A DNA stretch of 11,624 bases from Actinomycetota bacterium (GTDB taxonomy: Bacteria > Actinomycetota > Actinomycetes > Nanopelagicales > Nanopelagicaceae): positions 1 to 11,624 of the forward strand of contig WLMP01000021.1 of NCBI GenBank assembly GCA_009700155.1, given 5' to 3'. The notes beneath the pieces were generated by a model that worked only from the letters and a program-made list of their open reading frames with translations, did not search any database and had not been told where the DNA came from. Positions within the stretch are counted from its first letter, which is position 1. Each line of letters opens with the position of its first letter. The position numbers and the translations under genes are program-made. Shown here one piece after another: positions 1-7,539 of the stretch.

Positions 1-768
1 ATACAGCATGTAGCAAAGTGTTGCTATTGAAGCTCCCATTCCTAAGACTTCTTTTCCAAATAGTGTCGCCCAATCTGTAACTATAAACTCAATAATTTGG
101 CCACAGAAAAATCCTAGACTCAAAAACCAATTGACCTTAAATTTAAGTTGTTTGAAAAAAGAAGTATCTGACTTTACTGGTTCAGTTATATTTAATGAAA
201 ATGTGCTTGATAATTTATGAATACTAAAGTTTGTGGACAAATAAACAAAAATAATTAAAACAGTAATATGCCATGCAATTGATACGTATTCTGAGATAAA
301 AAATGCAATAGCTGTGGTTGAGGTAGCACCTATTGCAAATGCCCCATGGAGTTTAGGAAGAATGACTTTGCCAACTTCATCTTGCCTGTGGAGTGTGTGA
401 CCAGTTGATGCAACATGATAAATTGAAATGCCACCACCAGCAATAACATTGACTATTAGGTATATTAATGGAGAACTAGTGTGTGAAAGTGTAATAAAAG
501 CAGTTGCTATAACTGCTGAACTAATCTGAAGTGCTCTCTTAGCTCCTATTTTGTTTACTATTTGCCCACCGATAAGTAACATGATTATTGAACCCACAGA
601 GGCTGCGCTTAGTAAAGTTCCAAAAGTTCCATTATTGACCGATAGATTCGCTTTTATATCAGGAGTTCTTGGTGCAAGCGATAAAATTGATAAACCATAC
701 AGAAAGAAAATAGAGCTTAGATATAAGTTCTCCCGCTTACTAAATACCTTGGTATCGAAGTTTTTCAA
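1..768 (-). CDS. MFS transporter, YbjJ/fucose-permease-like (3' end outside window)
   Basis: The reverse strand is open from 768 to the window edge and gives 256 residues, so the C-terminal part is missing. Hydrophobic segments alternate with short loops: TM1 about residues 16-32, then TM2 about 52-68 followed by GGQIVNKIGAKRAL (67-80), which matches the MFS loop 2-3 motif A. Further helices lie at about 84-96, 101-120, 142-160 and 165-178. After a polar central loop (185-212) comes a helix with E227 and DWATLF (232-237), resembling the E...DW signature of YbjJ-like transporters. The start chosen is TTG at 768; no ATG occurs in frame before residue 63, and an in-frame stop lies at 799-801. 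The TTG overlaps the TGA of the upstream ybbN-like gene (TTGA), which suggests translational coupling. Substrate is unknown. The family call is firm; the subfamily is an inference from motifs. Confidence 0.85.
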   Translation of the reverse strand, partial: MKNFDTKVFSKRENLYLSSIFFLYGLSILSLAPRTPDIKANLSVNNGTFGTLLSAASVGSIIMLLIGGQIVNKIGAKRALQISSAVIATAFITLSHTSSPLIYLIVNVIAGGGISIYHVASTGHTLHRQDEVGKVILPKLHGAFAIGATSTTAIAFFISEYVSIAWHITVLIIFVYLSTNFSIHKLSSTFSLNITEPVKSDTSFFKQLKFKVNWFLSLGFFCGQIIEFIVTDWATLFGKEVLGMGASIATLCYMLY

Positions 769-1652
769 AATAGTAGACTCGCTAATTCGTTTCGAGCTTT
801 AAGTAAACTTGGATCACTTGGATTTACTAAATTAAATAATTGAATTAAATGTAGCTTAGCTTTCTCTTTTTCATCACCCGAAAAAGATCTTATTACATTT
901 AATAATCTAGTAAAAGCTGCCTCATTATTTCCTGTGGCTATTTCTATATCAGCACACATAAGTTGACTAGTTAAATCATCACTTTTAGCACTCTTTAATG
1001 TTAACTCAGGATCTAGTCCATCAACTCTTAACATTAAATCAACCTGGGCAAGTCCAATTACTGCAACCGGCTCATTTGGTTTTCGTTTAAGCCATGACTC
1101 ATATGCAATTTTTGCTGCTTTGAAATCACTTTTTTCTAAGGCAGCGTATGCAGCTTGTTCCTCTGGTTCTAATGGAATCTCAGCTAAAGCTTCTGGTGCC
1201 TGACCCACTCCTTTTTGTGATGCCAGCTCTAGTAACTTATTAATTACTAATCGCACTTGACCAATCTGTGGCACTGATTCAAATAACGGTAACAACTGCT
1301 CTGCCACAATTGCAATAGCAATTGGCACAGCTTTAACTTGCAAAGCTTGAGCTACTTGAGGCTGGCTATCAACATCAACTGTTCCGAGTAACCATGCACC
1401 TTTATCTGTACTCTCTAACTTTCCTAAAATATCTAGAATTTCCTTGGATTGAGCACTACGGGGTGACCAACAAAGCAAAACAACAACTTGTTCCTTAGAT
1501 TTACTTACAAAATCTGAAACTAAATTTTCTTGCGTAACGGCAACTCCAGGCATTGGGCTCTCTGGTAGATCAGATTTTTTTAGGGTTGATAAATCAAAAA
1601 CATTGCTAAAATTTGTACTACCGTTTGATGGTATTGCTTTATTAAAACTCAT
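765..1652 (-). CDS. YbbN/CnoX-like thioredoxin-fold co-chaperone without active-site cysteines
   Basis: 295 residues. A thioredoxin-like domain spans about 40-145, with a hydrophobic strand (VVVLLCW, 56-62), the former active-site region WSPRSAQS (62-69) and a cis-proline (VKAVP, P110). The CxxC position reads S66-A-Q-S69, so the usual redox pair is absent; the only nearby cysteine is C61, before the tryptophan. A helical TPR-like region (about 165-295) follows, ending in a leucine-rich tail with RNELASLLF, typical of actinobacterial YbbN proteins. Family members act as holdase co-chaperones in the cytoplasm; E. coli CnoX hands clients to GroEL and DnaK. A redox-independent holdase role is inferred here. 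The ATG overlaps the TGA of the DUF4032 gene (ATGA), and its own TGA overlaps the transporter start, so it is the middle gene of a coupled three-gene unit. No well-placed Shine-Dalgarno: an AGGAG lies 13 nt upstream. Confidence 0.88.
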   Translation of the reverse strand: MSFNKAIPSNGSTNFSNVFDLSTLKKSDLPESPMPGVAVTQENLVSDFVSKSKEQVVVLLCWSPRSAQSKEILDILGKLESTDKGAWLLGTVDVDSQPQVAQALQVKAVPIAIAIVAEQLLPLFESVPQIGQVRLVINKLLELASQKGVGQAPEALAEIPLEPEEQAAYAALEKSDFKAAKIAYESWLKRKPNEPVAVIGLAQVDLMLRVDGLDPELTLKSAKSDDLTSQLMCADIEIATGNNEAAFTRLLNVIRSFSGDEKEKAKLHLIQLFNLVNPSDPSLLKARNELASLLF

Positions 1653-2878
1653 CTTCCGACAACTACTCCTGAATCCATTCGATAAGGTAAAACCTTCTCA
1701 ATATAATCTTGAGTTGCAAAATCTAACCCTACATCCCTTCCTAGCTTCTCACCTAAATACCATCGATTCTCCAAGACTTCATGAAATAGCTGTGCTGGCT
1801 CAACTCTGCCCTTTAAATCATCTGGAACTTGATTTACTACCCGCTTAAAGACATCACTTAACCACTGCTTAACCACGATAGCGTGCGGTGTACTAGGCGG
1901 AAATTCACGTGCTTTATAGCGATCATAAGAGGCGAGTAAGCGCTTTGCTTGTAACTCTTCGGTTTGTAGCCCCATTAACTCTTCTAATCTATTTGCATGA
2001 TATCTAGCAGCAACTAATTTTGGTTGAAACTTAATAGTTCCTTTATCTCCTGATGTAGTTACTTCAACCTCTTCAACAGCAAAACCTAAATCCTGGAGTG
2101 ATCTCATTGCACGTTCAACTGCTTGGCGATCTGCCGAATCCAATATCTGCGGCTCCTTTAACATTTTCCATAATCTTCGATATCTTTTAATAACACCATC
2201 GGATGCTCGAACCGGATTAATATCTTTTGATAACACACCAGCTACTGCTAAATCCTCTAATTCAGCTGCCACATTAAAGTGGGCAAGCTCTAGATCATGC
2301 TCGCGTTGTCCATCACTTAAAGCTTTATGAAACTCACCAGTTTCAGCATCAACTAAGTAGGCTGCAAAATCATTAGCATCTCTTCTAAATAATGTATTTG
2401 AAAGTGAACAATCACCCCACCAAAATCCAAGTAAGTGCATTCTTACTAAGAGTAATGCCAAAGCATTGGCCATATTTAAAATCTCAGTTGGAGTAACTGT
2501 TCCACTTAAAATTACCCGGTAAGGAAGTGAGTATGGAAGATACTTGGTTACTAAAGCAGCAGGTAATTCATTACCATCACTATCAACTCTGCCCTCAATT
2601 ACTGCCACTGGTTCCACGCAAGGTGCTGTTTTTTGGTTTAAATCTCTAAGTAATGTGTACTCACGATTTGCAAGATCAGAAACTGTCTCTTTAACGGCAA
2701 AGATCTCACTATGACTTTTCTTTGGGTTTGATCTAATCAACCTGACCACATGTCGAGAGATTCCGCGCATCGAGGTTAGAAGCTCATCCTCTGGCCAACT
2801 TTCAAGTGGTTTATCCCAAAGTAGATTGGCTAGGGTGGCAATCTCCTCACCTAGTCCTTTGATTCTTAGCCCACTCAT
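1649..2878 (-). CDS. DUF4032 protein with kinase-like (LPS kinase/InaA-type) N-terminal domain
   Basis: 409 residues, first gene of the operon. The N-terminal half has the landmarks of a protein-kinase-like fold: FAVKE with K63 (ATP-binding lysine), E73 in the following helix, MHLLGFWWGDCSLSN with D156 and N161 in catalytic-loop positions, and LVDAE with D177 in the position of the DFG aspartate. All key residues are present, so it may be catalytically active. The C-terminal half (about 225-409) is charged and ends in PYRMDSGVVVGR; this is the DUF4032 region. The family is widespread in actinobacteria; its substrate is not known to me. Start is ATG at 2878, with a GAGAAT hexamer ending 6 nt before it and no clear Shine-Dalgarno, suggesting a leaderless or nearly leaderless transcript. 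Divergent from the AI-2E permease, with 80 bp between them. The family call rests on pattern recognition, not a search. Confidence 0.85.
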   Translation of the reverse strand: MSGLRIKGLGEEIATLANLLWDKPLESWPEDELLTSMRGISRHVVRLIRSNPKKSHSEIFAVKETVSDLANREYTLLRDLNQKTAPCVEPVAVIEGRVDSDGNELPAALVTKYLPYSLPYRVILSGTVTPTEILNMANALALLLVRMHLLGFWWGDCSLSNTLFRRDANDFAAYLVDAETGEFHKALSDGQREHDLELAHFNVAAELEDLAVAGVLSKDINPVRASDGVIKRYRRLWKMLKEPQILDSADRQAVERAMRSLQDLGFAVEEVEVTTSGDKGTIKFQPKLVAARYHANRLEELMGLQTEELQAKRLLASYDRYKAREFPPSTPHAIVVKQWLSDVFKRVVNQVPDDLKGRVEPAQLFHEVLENRWYLGEKLGRDVGLDFATQDYIEKVLPYRMDSGVVVGR

Positions 2879-2958
2879 ACCCTTATTCTCTCGTATTTAA
2901 CTTCTACGCTCTAATCAATACGGTCAGTAAAGGCCAAAAAGATGGATAAAATTAGATT
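2879..2958. promoter_or_regulatory. divergent intergenic region with two -10-like elements
   Basis: 80 bp separate the start codons of the DUF4032 gene (minus) and the AI-2E permease (plus). On the plus strand TAAAAT at 2947-2952 ends 6 nt before the permease ATG. On the minus strand GAGAAT (read from 2890 to 2885) ends 6 nt before the DUF4032 ATG. Both spacings would place the transcription start at the A of the ATG. I see no convincing TTGACA-like -35 on either side and no strong inverted repeat. Confidence 0.5.
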
Positions 2959-4101
2959 ATGGCAATATTTAATAAACCAAAAATTGGTTCAAAACTTGCA
3001 ACACTGCGCCGCAGTAAAGGTAGAAGTAAGGCGCGCGAAGATTTCGGTAAGCAGGGCAAGCCGGTAGATACCAGCCATCCATTTTACTTTGGCTTTATGG
3101 TAACTGCAGGAGCACTTGTTGCCTTCACGGTGCTGCAAGCATTTGCATCTGCAAGTGCTGTGTTCATATTAATTATCGTCTCGTTGTTTTTAGCAGCTGG
3201 GTTAAATCCAGCAGTACTATTTTTTCAAAATCGTGGATTAAACAGAGCAAGTTCAGTTAGCGCGGTAATGGGGCTAGTACTTCTGTTTGTTGCGATTTTT
3301 ATTGCAATCGCAGTTCCACCGCTAATTGATCAAGGTAATCAATTAATTAATAATGCACCTCAGCTAGTTAAGGATTTAAATAATAATGCATTCATTAACG
3401 ACCTAAATAATAGATATGGGGTTGTTGATTCACTTGAAGCTAGGATTGATTCGGTAATTAAGGATGGCCAATTTGCTATTACCGCTTTTGGCGGAGTTAT
3501 CGGAGTCGGCAAAGCTGTAGTTTCAGGTTTAGTTTCTTCACTTACTATTTTAGTATTAACACTTTACTTTCTAGCCTCACTGCCACAGGTAATAAATATC
3601 GGATTACAATTTGTTCCAGCTACAAGAAGAAATCGAGTCTCAAGGTTGGTTAATGCAATTGTCACCAGGGTTGGCTCCTTTGTTGGTGGTCAAGCAATAA
3701 TTGCATCCTTAGCTGCAATTTTTATTTTATTCATGGGATTAGCAATTGGTATGCCATACACTGGACCACTAGCAGTGGTTGTTCTTGTTTGTGGTTTTAT
3801 TCCCCTAATTGGTCATTTTATTGGAATGGGAATAGTCACTCTGGTTTCATTAACTAAGTCACCTACTGTGGCAATTATTGCTTTATCTTCTTATATTATT
3901 TATGTTCAGATTGAAAATTATGTAATCACTCCAAAGATTATGCGTAAATCATTAGCTATTCCAGGGCTAGTTACAATTATTGCGGCATTACTTGGAACTT
4001 CCCTACTTGGATTAGTTGGTGGATTAGTTGCAGTACCAATTGCTGCTGCGGTTTTACTTATTATTGATGAAGTGGTTTTTCCAAGAGCGCAGCAATCTTA
4101 A
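2959..4101 (+). CDS. AI-2E family transporter (PerM-like membrane protein)
   Basis: 380 residues, close to the usual family length. A basic cytoplasmic N-terminus (residues 1-40, rich in K/R) precedes TM segments at about 44-62 and 66-84 and 98-120. A soluble stretch (about 122-172) rich in Asn and charged residues follows, then TM segments at about 175-207, 243-263, 268-298, 302-317 and 335-370. Family signatures are visible: IPLIG at 281-285, IENYVITPKIM at 318-328 and GGLVAVPIAA near 354-363. Members include the E. coli autoinducer-2 exporter TqsA and Na+/H+ antiporters, but most have no proven substrate, so none is assigned. Start is ATG at 2959, just after a TAAAAT -10-like element, with no Shine-Dalgarno. 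The TAA stop shares bases with the TAA of the convergent hydrolase gene. Confidence 0.92.
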   Translation: MAIFNKPKIGSKLATLRRSKGRSKAREDFGKQGKPVDTSHPFYFGFMVTAGALVAFTVLQAFASASAVFILIIVSLFLAAGLNPAVLFFQNRGLNRASSVSAVMGLVLLFVAIFIAIAVPPLIDQGNQLINNAPQLVKDLNNNAFINDLNNRYGVVDSLEARIDSVIKDGQFAITAFGGVIGVGKAVVSGLVSSLTILVLTLYFLASLPQVINIGLQFVPATRRNRVSRLVNAIVTRVGSFVGGQAIIASLAAIFILFMGLAIGMPYTGPLAVVVLVCGFIPLIGHFIGMGIVTLVSLTKSPTVAIIALSSYIIYVQIENYVITPKIMRKSLAIPGLVTIIAALLGTSLLGLVGGLVAVPIAAAVLLIIDEVVFPRAQQS

Positions 4102-4808
4102 ATTTCAGTAGGTAGCGGTAACTTGCTTGGGACAATTACTCTCACAATCTCACTTAAGACAAGATGAACCATCGGTTCACCTACCCAAAGATGTTTACCA
4201 TCCTCAACATCAATCTGCTTAATATTTGATACTTTAGAAAACTTAACTCTTGCTTGATCAGGCTTTAGATAATCATCATGCTCTGGGATAAGTGCGGTGA
4301 TTGGCCGGCCATCTTTTGCCCAAAAATCTAAATCTTCATTGGTGGTTGAAAGCATTGGTGGGCTTAACAGAATTAGCTCTTTAATCCTTTTATCTCTGGC
4401 ATATTGCAAAGCTAGCTCTGTGCCAAAGGACCATCCGATTACATATAGATCTTTAACTTTTAATTGATCAAAACAATAATCAATTGCTGCTAATACATCT
4501 AGTTTCTCAGACTTACCATGGTCATACTCACCTTCACTTTGACCAGCCTCACTTTTTGTGCCGCGAGTATTAAATCTAATTACCTGAATACCTGCCATAA
4601 ATGGCAACCTATTTGCAGCCTTCTTATAGATATGTGAATCCATCATTCCGCCCCCTGATGGGTTGGGGTGAAGCATTAACAGTGAACCAGTTATATCGCC
4701 CTTAGGAGTTGCGACTTCACCTACTAAACTCAGCCCATCACTTGTGCTTATAGTGATCGCACTCCGATCAGCGGGCAAAATAGTTGAAGGTCGGATTAAC
4801 TCTGGCAT
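4098..4808 (-). CDS. alpha/beta hydrolase (COG2945-like)
   Basis: 236 residues from the ATG at 4808. The likely catalytic triad is visible: nucleophile S127 in GWSFG (125-129), acid D178 or D179 in the EHDDYLKP segment, and H206 in GKHLW. The N-terminal HPNPSGGGMMDSH (47-59) probably holds the oxyanion-hole loop and, with RFNTRG (78-83), resembles the COG2945 hydrolases. Cytoplasmic: no signal peptide. Substrate unknown; esterase or peptidase-like activity is possible. An upstream in-frame ATG at 4841 would add 11 residues but would run into the divergent aldehyde dehydrogenase gene and pass through the promoter. The 4808 start has TAAACT ending 7 nt upstream and no Shine-Dalgarno. Convergent with the AI-2E gene (shared TTAA) and divergent from the dehydrogenase (23 bp gap). 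Confidence 0.86.
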   Translation of the reverse strand: MPELIRPSTILPADRSAITISTSDGLSLVGEVATPKGDITGSLLMLHPNPSGGGMMDSHIYKKAANRLPFMAGIQVIRFNTRGTKSEAGQSEGEYDHGKSEKLDVLAAIDYCFDQLKVKDLYVIGWSFGTELALQYARDKRIKELILLSPPMLSTTNEDLDFWAKDGRPITALIPEHDDYLKPDQARVKFSKVSNIKQIDVEDGKHLWVGEPMVHLVLSEIVRVIVPSKLPLPTEI

Positions 4809-4831
4809 GAAAAAGAGTTTACTCTTACCCC
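4809..4831. promoter_or_regulatory. compact bidirectional promoter with overlapping -10 elements
   Basis: Only 23 bp lie between the hydrolase and dehydrogenase start codons. The core is an inverted repeat, AGAGT-TT-ACTCT, at 4814-4825. On the plus strand TACTCT (4820-4825) ends 6 nt before the dehydrogenase ATG; on the minus strand TAAACT (read 4821 to 4816) ends 7 nt before the hydrolase ATG. The two hexamers share the TA step at 4820-4821. A plus-strand TTAACT at 4796-4801, inside the hydrolase coding region, lies 18 bp before TACTCT and could serve as a weak -35. Both transcripts would be leaderless or nearly so. Confidence 0.6.
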
Positions 4832-6307
4832 ATGAGCACAAATGCCAACTTTGAAAAGTTTGACCCTAGAAGTGGCGAAGTACTTGCCTCTTATAAGAAC
4901 TTTTCTCAAGATGAGGTCTTTGAGGTAGTTGAGAAAGCACATGATGCAGCAATCAGATGGCAAGAATTTGGTTTCACAGCACGCAAGCGAGTACTCCTTA
5001 GGTGGGCTTCTTATATAACTAAGAATCAAAAGCAGATTTCACAATTGATTGAATCTGAATGCGGTAAACCTTTAGGGGATGCAACACTTGAGGTTTCAAT
5101 TGCAATCGATCATATTTCCTGGGCTGCAAAACATGCACAACAAATAATGCGAAGACAAGATCGCCCATCTGGACTATTAATGTTTAATATGAAGGCTCAG
5201 GTACAAAGATCTCCAGTTGGTGTAGTTGGCGTGATTGGTCCTTGGAATTATCCAATCTTCACACCTATGGGCTCAATTGCTTACGCACTTGCTGCAGGTA
5301 ATGCGGTTGTCTTTAAACCATCTGAGTTCACACCAGGTGTTGGTAAGTGGCTAGCTGATTCATTTGCCCAAGTAGCACCCTTTGAAAACATCTTAACTAC
5401 GGTTACAGGGTTACCAGATACTGGAAAAGCTTTAACGCAATCTAGAGTAAATAAAATTTCATTTACCGGCTCAACAAGAACTGCGAAAAAGGTAGCGGCA
5501 AGTTGTGCAGAGTCTATGATTCCAGTTGTTTTAGAGTGTGGTGGAAAGGATCCAGTAATAGTTGCAAAAGATGCTGATATTAAATTAGCTGCTGAATATG
5601 CACTTTGGTCTGCAATGGCCAACGCTGGACAATCTTGTATTGGTGCAGAGCGAGTATATGTAGTCGAATCTGTAGCAGAGGAATTTATTGATGTAATAAC
5701 AAAAATGGCGAAGGATTTAAAGGTTGGTAAAGATTATGGGCCAGCAACTATGCCTTCGCAATTGCAGGTCATTCAGTCCCATCTTGATAATGCAGCCTCT
5801 AAGGGTGCTAAGTTTTTAGTCGGAGGAAGTGATTCGATCAAGGGCGCATTTGTTGAGCCAGTAATAATGATTGATGTACCAGAGGATTCAACTGCAATGA
5901 CAGAGGAAACTTTTGGTCCAACACTTGCAATAAATAAGGTAACAAATACCGATGAGGCTATTCGATTATCAAATGCTAGTAACTATGGATTGGCAGCTGC
6001 AGTATTTTCAAAGCGTAATGGTGAGAAAATCGCTTCACAACTTGCATGCGGAATGGTTTCAATTAACTCGGTATTTTTGTTTGCCGCTATAGCATCAGTG
6101 CCATTCGGTGGGGTTAAAAACTCTGGTTATGGACGAATTCATGGTGCTGAAGGCTTACTTGAATATACCTATGCACGCACAGTAGTAAAAACAAGATTTA
6201 AAATTCCGTTTAAATTTACATCATTTAAGAGAACAAAATTATCCGAAAAAGTATTAACTACTTTAATTAAAAAAATACATGGTAGAAATTTAAAGAATAA
6301 GTCCTAG
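4832..6307 (+). CDS. NAD(P)+-dependent aldehyde dehydrogenase
   Basis: 491 residues, normal length for the ALDH superfamily. It oxidises an aldehyde to the carboxylate with NAD(P)+. Catalytic residues are all present: N139 in GPWNYP, K162 in VFKPSEF (cofactor binding), FTGST at 211-215, general base E235 in LECGGKDP, nucleophile C269 in GQSCIGAERV, and EETFGP at 358-363. The chain ends in a strongly basic tail (about 453-491), longer than the core fold needs, with KIPFKFTSFKRTK and KKIHGRNLKNK. Such a tail could associate with the membrane, but no TM helix is evident. Substrate cannot be read from sequence; the divergent hydrolase may be co-expressed but no shared pathway is evident. Start ATG at 4832 follows a TACTCT -10-like hexamer and has no Shine-Dalgarno. 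The TAG stop overlaps the TAG of the convergent gene (CTAG). Confidence 0.93.
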   Translation: MSTNANFEKFDPRSGEVLASYKNFSQDEVFEVVEKAHDAAIRWQEFGFTARKRVLLRWASYITKNQKQISQLIESECGKPLGDATLEVSIAIDHISWAAKHAQQIMRRQDRPSGLLMFNMKAQVQRSPVGVVGVIGPWNYPIFTPMGSIAYALAAGNAVVFKPSEFTPGVGKWLADSFAQVAPFENILTTVTGLPDTGKALTQSRVNKISFTGSTRTAKKVAASCAESMIPVVLECGGKDPVIVAKDADIKLAAEYALWSAMANAGQSCIGAERVYVVESVAEEFIDVITKMAKDLKVGKDYGPATMPSQLQVIQSHLDNAASKGAKFLVGGSDSIKGAFVEPVIMIDVPEDSTAMTEETFGPTLAINKVTNTDEAIRLSNASNYGLAAAVFSKRNGEKIASQLACGMVSINSVFLFAAIASVPFGGVKNSGYGRIHGAEGLLEYTYARTVVKTRFKIPFKFTSFKRTKLSEKVLTTLIKKIHGRNLKNKS

Positions 6308-6624
6308 TATCTAGGAGCATTCCTTGTTCGCTCAACCTTACTTTGCCTTAAGTTTCGCTTAGTCCAACAAACATTATGCCAATGCCTTCTTCCATCTTGA
6401 TCATGCTCAAGCCATGCCACTGTGTGTGGGGTTGCCATAGGAATTAATTGATCACAACCTGGGCATCGATATGGTTTATTTGAGGTAGATCCGCTGATCT
6501 TTCGTACAACATAGATCCCGTCATTGTGCTCCTCAACTGAATCATTAGATGTTGTGATCTCTCGCTCATCAAGATTTTCTGAGTGCTTTGGTTTACCTTT
6601 TGGCTTATTTCTGCGCGGACTCAC
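6304..6624 (-). CDS. small conserved actinobacterial protein with zinc-finger-like Cys/His cluster
   Basis: 106 residues from GTG at 6624, which gives MSPRRNKPKGKPK, the kind of N-terminus I recognise in actinobacterial homologues, often loosely labelled ATP/GTP-binding protein. I see no Walker motif, so that label is not supported. The N-terminus is basic, a disordered acidic stretch follows (about 14-35), and then a conserved core: KPYRCPGCDQ (C54, C57), H67, H74 and RRHWHNVCW (H81, H83, C86). C-x2-C plus a later H/C pair could bind one zinc ion. Function unknown; the basic ends would suit nucleic acid or ribosome contact, which is speculation. An upstream ATG at 6663 adds 13 residues but looks spurious. 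GAGAAT ends 6 nt before the GTG, the same element and spacing as at the DUF4032 gene; GGGAG lies 9 nt upstream. Confidence 0.82.
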   Translation of the reverse strand: MSPRRNKPKGKPKHSENLDEREITTSNDSVEEHNDGIYVVRKISGSTSNKPYRCPGCDQLIPMATPHTVAWLEHDQDGRRHWHNVCWTKRNLRQSKVERTRNAPRY

Positions 6625-6681
6625 AGGCTTATTCTCCCAATCAAATTGAGTAATCAAGACCAATTAGGCAAAGATGTCGCT
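6625..6681. promoter_or_regulatory. divergent promoter region for the ABC operon and small Cys/His gene
   Basis: 57 bp between divergent starts. On the plus strand TTGAGT (6646-6651), 18 bp of spacer and AAAGAT (6670-6675) form a weak promoter ending 6 nt before the ABC ATPase ATG. On the minus strand GAGAAT (6636 to 6631) ends 6 nt before the GTG. A short inverted repeat CAAT-CAA-ATTG lies at 6639-6649 between them; it is too short to call an operator. Confidence 0.4.
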
Positions 6682-7539
6682 ATGAACACCGCCCCAGCGA
6701 TAGAGGTCCGTGGCCTTGTAAAGAAGTATTCAAACAAAACTGCAGTTGCTGGAATTGACCTTACAGTAGAACAAGGTGAGATTTTTGCCCTGCTGGGTCC
6801 AAATGGTGCTGGCAAGACAACTACGGTTGAAATCTTAGAGGGCTACCGAAAAGCTAACTCAGGGGAAATTAAAGTTTTAGGTTTTGATCCTGCCACAAAA
6901 GGAATAGCTGGCCAAAAATGGCGAAATCGCATTGGGATAGTACTTCAATCGGCAAGTGATGCTGCAGATCTTTCAGTTATTGAAACTGTTTCACACTTTG
7001 CAAATTACTATCAGAACCCAAAAGATGTCGATCAAGTGATTAATGATGTTGGGTTAACAGAAAAAATTGACTCTAAAGTTCACCAACTTTCAGGGGGCCA
7101 GCGAAGAAGACTTGATGTTGCTTTAGGAATCATCGGATCTCCAGAGTTACTGTTTTTAGATGAACCAACAACTGGATTTGATCCTGAAGCTAGAAGATCT
7201 TTTTGGGATTTAATCAGAACATTAAAATCAGAGGGCACCACTATTCTTCTTACAACTCACTACTTGGACGAGGCTCAAGAGCTAGCTGATCGAGTCGGAG
7301 TTATTAATAATGGTCAATTAATCGAGATAGCTCCACCTTCAACTTTAGGAGGAAGAAATAACGCACCAGCTAAAGTAATGTGGGTGGAAAATGGTGTTAG
7401 TAAAGAGTTATTAACAAGTAATCCAACTGAAGAAGTAATTAAGTTAAACCAACATTTTAATGGTCAAATTCCAGAACTTCAGGTACTTAGACCTAATCTT
7501 GAAGAAATATATCTAAAGATGATTGGTGAAGTGAAATGA
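6682..7539 (+). CDS. ABC-2 type transporter ATP-binding protein
   Basis: 285 residues from ATG at 6682. It hydrolyses ATP to drive the permease encoded next. Motifs in order: Walker A GPNGAGKTT (39-47), Q-loop Q89, signature LSGGQ (136-140), Walker B LLFLDEP with D160 and E161, D-loop GFDP (165-168) and H-loop H193. The C-terminal stretch (about 215-285) with NLEEIYLKM near the end is usual for the CcmA/DrrA-like drug and lipid exporter ATPases. The frame remains open upstream to 6583, but that extension runs antisense through the small Cys/His gene and lacks ABC homology, so it is excluded. No Shine-Dalgarno precedes the ATG; a weak -10-like AAAGAT does. The TGA stop overlaps the permease ATG (ATGA), so the two are coupled. 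Direction is inferred to be export. Confidence 0.93.
   Translation: MNTAPAIEVRGLVKKYSNKTAVAGIDLTVEQGEIFALLGPNGAGKTTTVEILEGYRKANSGEIKVLGFDPATKGIAGQKWRNRIGIVLQSASDAADLSVIETVSHFANYYQNPKDVDQVINDVGLTEKIDSKVHQLSGGQRRRLDVALGIIGSPELLFLDEPTTGFDPEARRSFWDLIRTLKSEGTTILLTTHYLDEAQELADRVGVINNGQLIEIAPPSTLGGRNNAPAKVMWVENGVSKELLTSNPTEEVIKLNQHFNGQIPELQVLRPNLEEIYLKMIGEVK

Noticed and set aside
551..802. Plus-strand open frame of 83 codons
   Set aside because: It is antisense to the MFS transporter, which has clear membrane helices and a motif A; no start context or family resemblance.
4809..4841. Longer alpha/beta hydrolase start at 4841
   Set aside because: It would overlap the dehydrogenase start and run through the shared promoter; the 11 extra residues resemble no hydrolase N-terminus.
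6583..6681. Upstream in-frame extension of the ABC ATPase
   Set aside because: It lies antisense to the small Cys/His gene and its intergenic region; the ABC domain begins normally from the ATG at 6682.
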